Source: an uncultured Clostridia bacterium (GTDB lineage Bacteria > Bacillota > Clostridia > TANB77 > CAG-508). From it: a stretch of 44,647 nucleotides of DNA. How positions within the stretch are numbered: position 1 is the stretch's first letter; the number at the start of each line of letters is the position of its first letter. The stretch spans positions 1 to 44,647 of the forward strand of contig CALXWT010000006.1 in assembly GCA_944392445.1 (NCBI GenBank), written 5' to 3'. Position numbers and translations under genes: made by a program. The notes under the pieces are model-generated. The model was not told where the DNA came from and did not search any database. It saw only the letters and a list, made by a program, of their open reading frames with translations. Below are positions 43,448 through 44,647 of the stretch, in pieces.

Positions 43448-44647
43448 TTATTTACCAATATACTCTCTAATTTCTCCAAGTAAAGGTATTGGGCTAAGCA
43501 GTGAATTGCTGGTTAGTGTTCCCACTGTGCTTTCTGCCTCATAATATGTTATGTCTATTACATACACATTAGTAAACATAGCTGATTTTAAGTCCATATA
43601 ATATCTTCCATTTTCTTGAATTACAGTTGATGAGGCTAATAGCTCTTGTAATGTGTATTCTTGTGATTGATTATCTAAAACAATGGTAATATTCTCATTA
43701 GTATCCAAGTTTTCAAATTCTATTCTATATACATCCATATTTATATTTGAGGTTTCTACTGTAGTTGTTTCATACACTTTATTAATCTCTTCAATTATTC
43801 CAGCAAAAATTTCATCTAATTCCTCTGCAGTCATTTCTCCAATATATGCACCATCAGCATAATTGTACTCTGTATATGGGTTTCGCACTTCTTTTCCATT
43901 TATTATGTATTCAATTCCGGTTAAATAGTTATACAAGGTTGTTGCCTCTGCTTGCCCTGATTCAATACAAGCATTTACATTTTCCTCGCTAGGATTTAAT
44001 AATGTTTGCGCAGTAATACTTGTTAAGTCGAATCCAATTGTATACATTAAAGCCTCTGCATCTTTGTAATGTTCGGTCACTTTATTTTTATAATAATTTG
44101 CAGTCAATATTGTTAAATAATTGTTTATTGCAAAGTCTTGATATATTTCAGTACAGTTGTCACTTGTTACATTATCATACTCTGTAGTTGAATACCATGG
44201 TACACCATCAGATAATAGTATAGTTATAGGTTGACGATTTTCAGTATCTTCTTGTTGTAATAACATATCTGCACCTTTTGCTAGCCCTATCTGCATGCTT
44301 TCGTCTCCCGTAACCTCAGTGGTGTTTTGTGCCATTCCAGTTACATTTGCATTTATGAAATACAAGTCATGTCCGTCAGCATCTTCATGCGTTGTATATT
44401 GTATATATTGTCCTATTCCATTAGAAGTTGTTCTTGCTGTATATACATTTAGTGGTAATAGTACTGTAGCATCGGTAGTAAATAATACTATTCCTACTTT
44501 ATTATTTCTATCTTTCATAATCTCTGTCATAGCTTTATTAACTGCATTTACCATTGATATTACTTTTGGTATACCTTCAATACTATCTTTTCTCATACTT
44601 CCTGAAATATCTAGCACAAATACTACGTCAAGTCCTACTTCTCTTTG
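43448..44647 (-). CDS. Von Willebrand factor A-domain protein (start outside window)
   Basis: The frame is open to the right edge, giving 399 visible residues. It begins ...GLDVVFVLDISGSMRKDS: the DISGS is the first part of a metal-ion adhesion site (MIDAS). NKVGIVLFTTDATVLLPL and ITILLSDGVPW (second and third metal-binding elements) follow, all within the first 170 visible residues. The remainder is a beta-rich domain of unknown type (NMDVYRIEFENLDTNENITIVLDNQ). The end IPLLGEIREYIGK has no membrane anchor or sorting signal in view, so either the protein is released or the gene has lost its 3' part. The missing N-terminus probably carries a signal peptide. A surface adhesin role is inferred. 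Confidence 0.8.
   Translation of the reverse strand, partial: QREVGLDVVFVLDISGSMRKDSIEGIPKVISMVNAVNKAMTEIMKDRNNKVGIVLFTTDATVLLPLNVYTARTTSNGIGQYIQYTTHEDADGHDLYFINANVTGMAQNTTEVTGDESMQIGLAKGADMLLQQEDTENRQPITILLSDGVPWYSTTEYDNVTSDNCTEIYQDFAINNYLTILTANYYKNKVTEHYKDAEALMYTIGFDLTSITAQTLLNPSEENVNACIESGQAEATTLYNYLTGIEYIINGKEVRNPYTEYNYADGAYIGEMTAEELDEIFAGIIEEINKVYETTTVETSNINMDVYRIEFENLDTNENITIVLDNQSQEYTLQELLASSTVIQENGRYYMDLKSAMFTNVYVIDITYYEAESTVGTLTSNSLLSPIPLLGEIREYIGK

Overview
The window is AT-rich (roughly 30% G+C by eye), with strong AGGAGG-type ribosome binding sites, sigma-A promoters and Gram-positive gene families (MreBCD/PBP2, MecA, LemA/HtpX, SpoIIE, CotF-like coat proteins). This points to a spore-forming member of the Clostridia. 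The style of the giant surface proteins suggests an uncultured gut lineage, but that part is inference. No rRNA, tRNA, CRISPR array or complete insertion sequence was seen.

Layout. 1-308: 3' portion missing of a YraN-family gene. 661-1161: Nudix hydrolase. 1264-4206: a stand-alone UPF1-like helicase. 4450-7282: an OmpR-type response regulator and its histidine kinase. 7541-8155: a cytosolic protein built from 11-residue coiled-coil repeats. 8267-10231: exonuclease III and a G5/SleB-type cell-wall hydrolase. 10534-12118: lemA and htpX. 12400-13708: tatD and acpS. 13793-16638: a tail-anchored protein of unknown function and a WG-repeat membrane protein. 17036-19525: spoIIE, behind a promoter with a 21-bp spacer. 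19855-31513: two giant secreted, membrane-anchored surface proteins (2170 and 1708 aa) in one operon. 31930-32963: three small genes of unknown role. 33027-39378: a seven-gene shape and division operon read leftwards (DUF4321, radC, mreB, mreC, mreD, mrdA, minC). 39679-41443: mecA and a convergent M23 peptidase gene. 41685-42197: two small coat-type proteins. 42363-43335: an AbiE toxin-antitoxin locus whose toxin gene has lost its middle. 43448-44647: the end of a von Willebrand A-domain protein whose start lies outside the window.

How the genes work together. The mre/mrdA/minC operon supplies the elongation machinery and a division-site inhibitor. The G5/SleB hydrolase and the M23 peptidase remodel peptidoglycan. 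SpoIIE and the CotF-like proteins belong to sporulation. The two giant surface proteins, and perhaps the VWA protein, form the cell-surface layer facing a host or community.

The least expected structure is between the genes. At least six intergenic spaces hold large foldback sequences: 11100-11186, 12161-12343, 13739-13780, 16732-17015, 40326-40430 and 42263-42354. One of them is MITE-like, with a duplicated flank, and three palindromes (19805, 40326, 42263) share a CAAAAGGG core. Other notable points are the hendecad-repeat gene whose repeats differ only at silent sites, the decayed AbiE toxin next to an intact antitoxin and operator, and minC without an adjacent minD.
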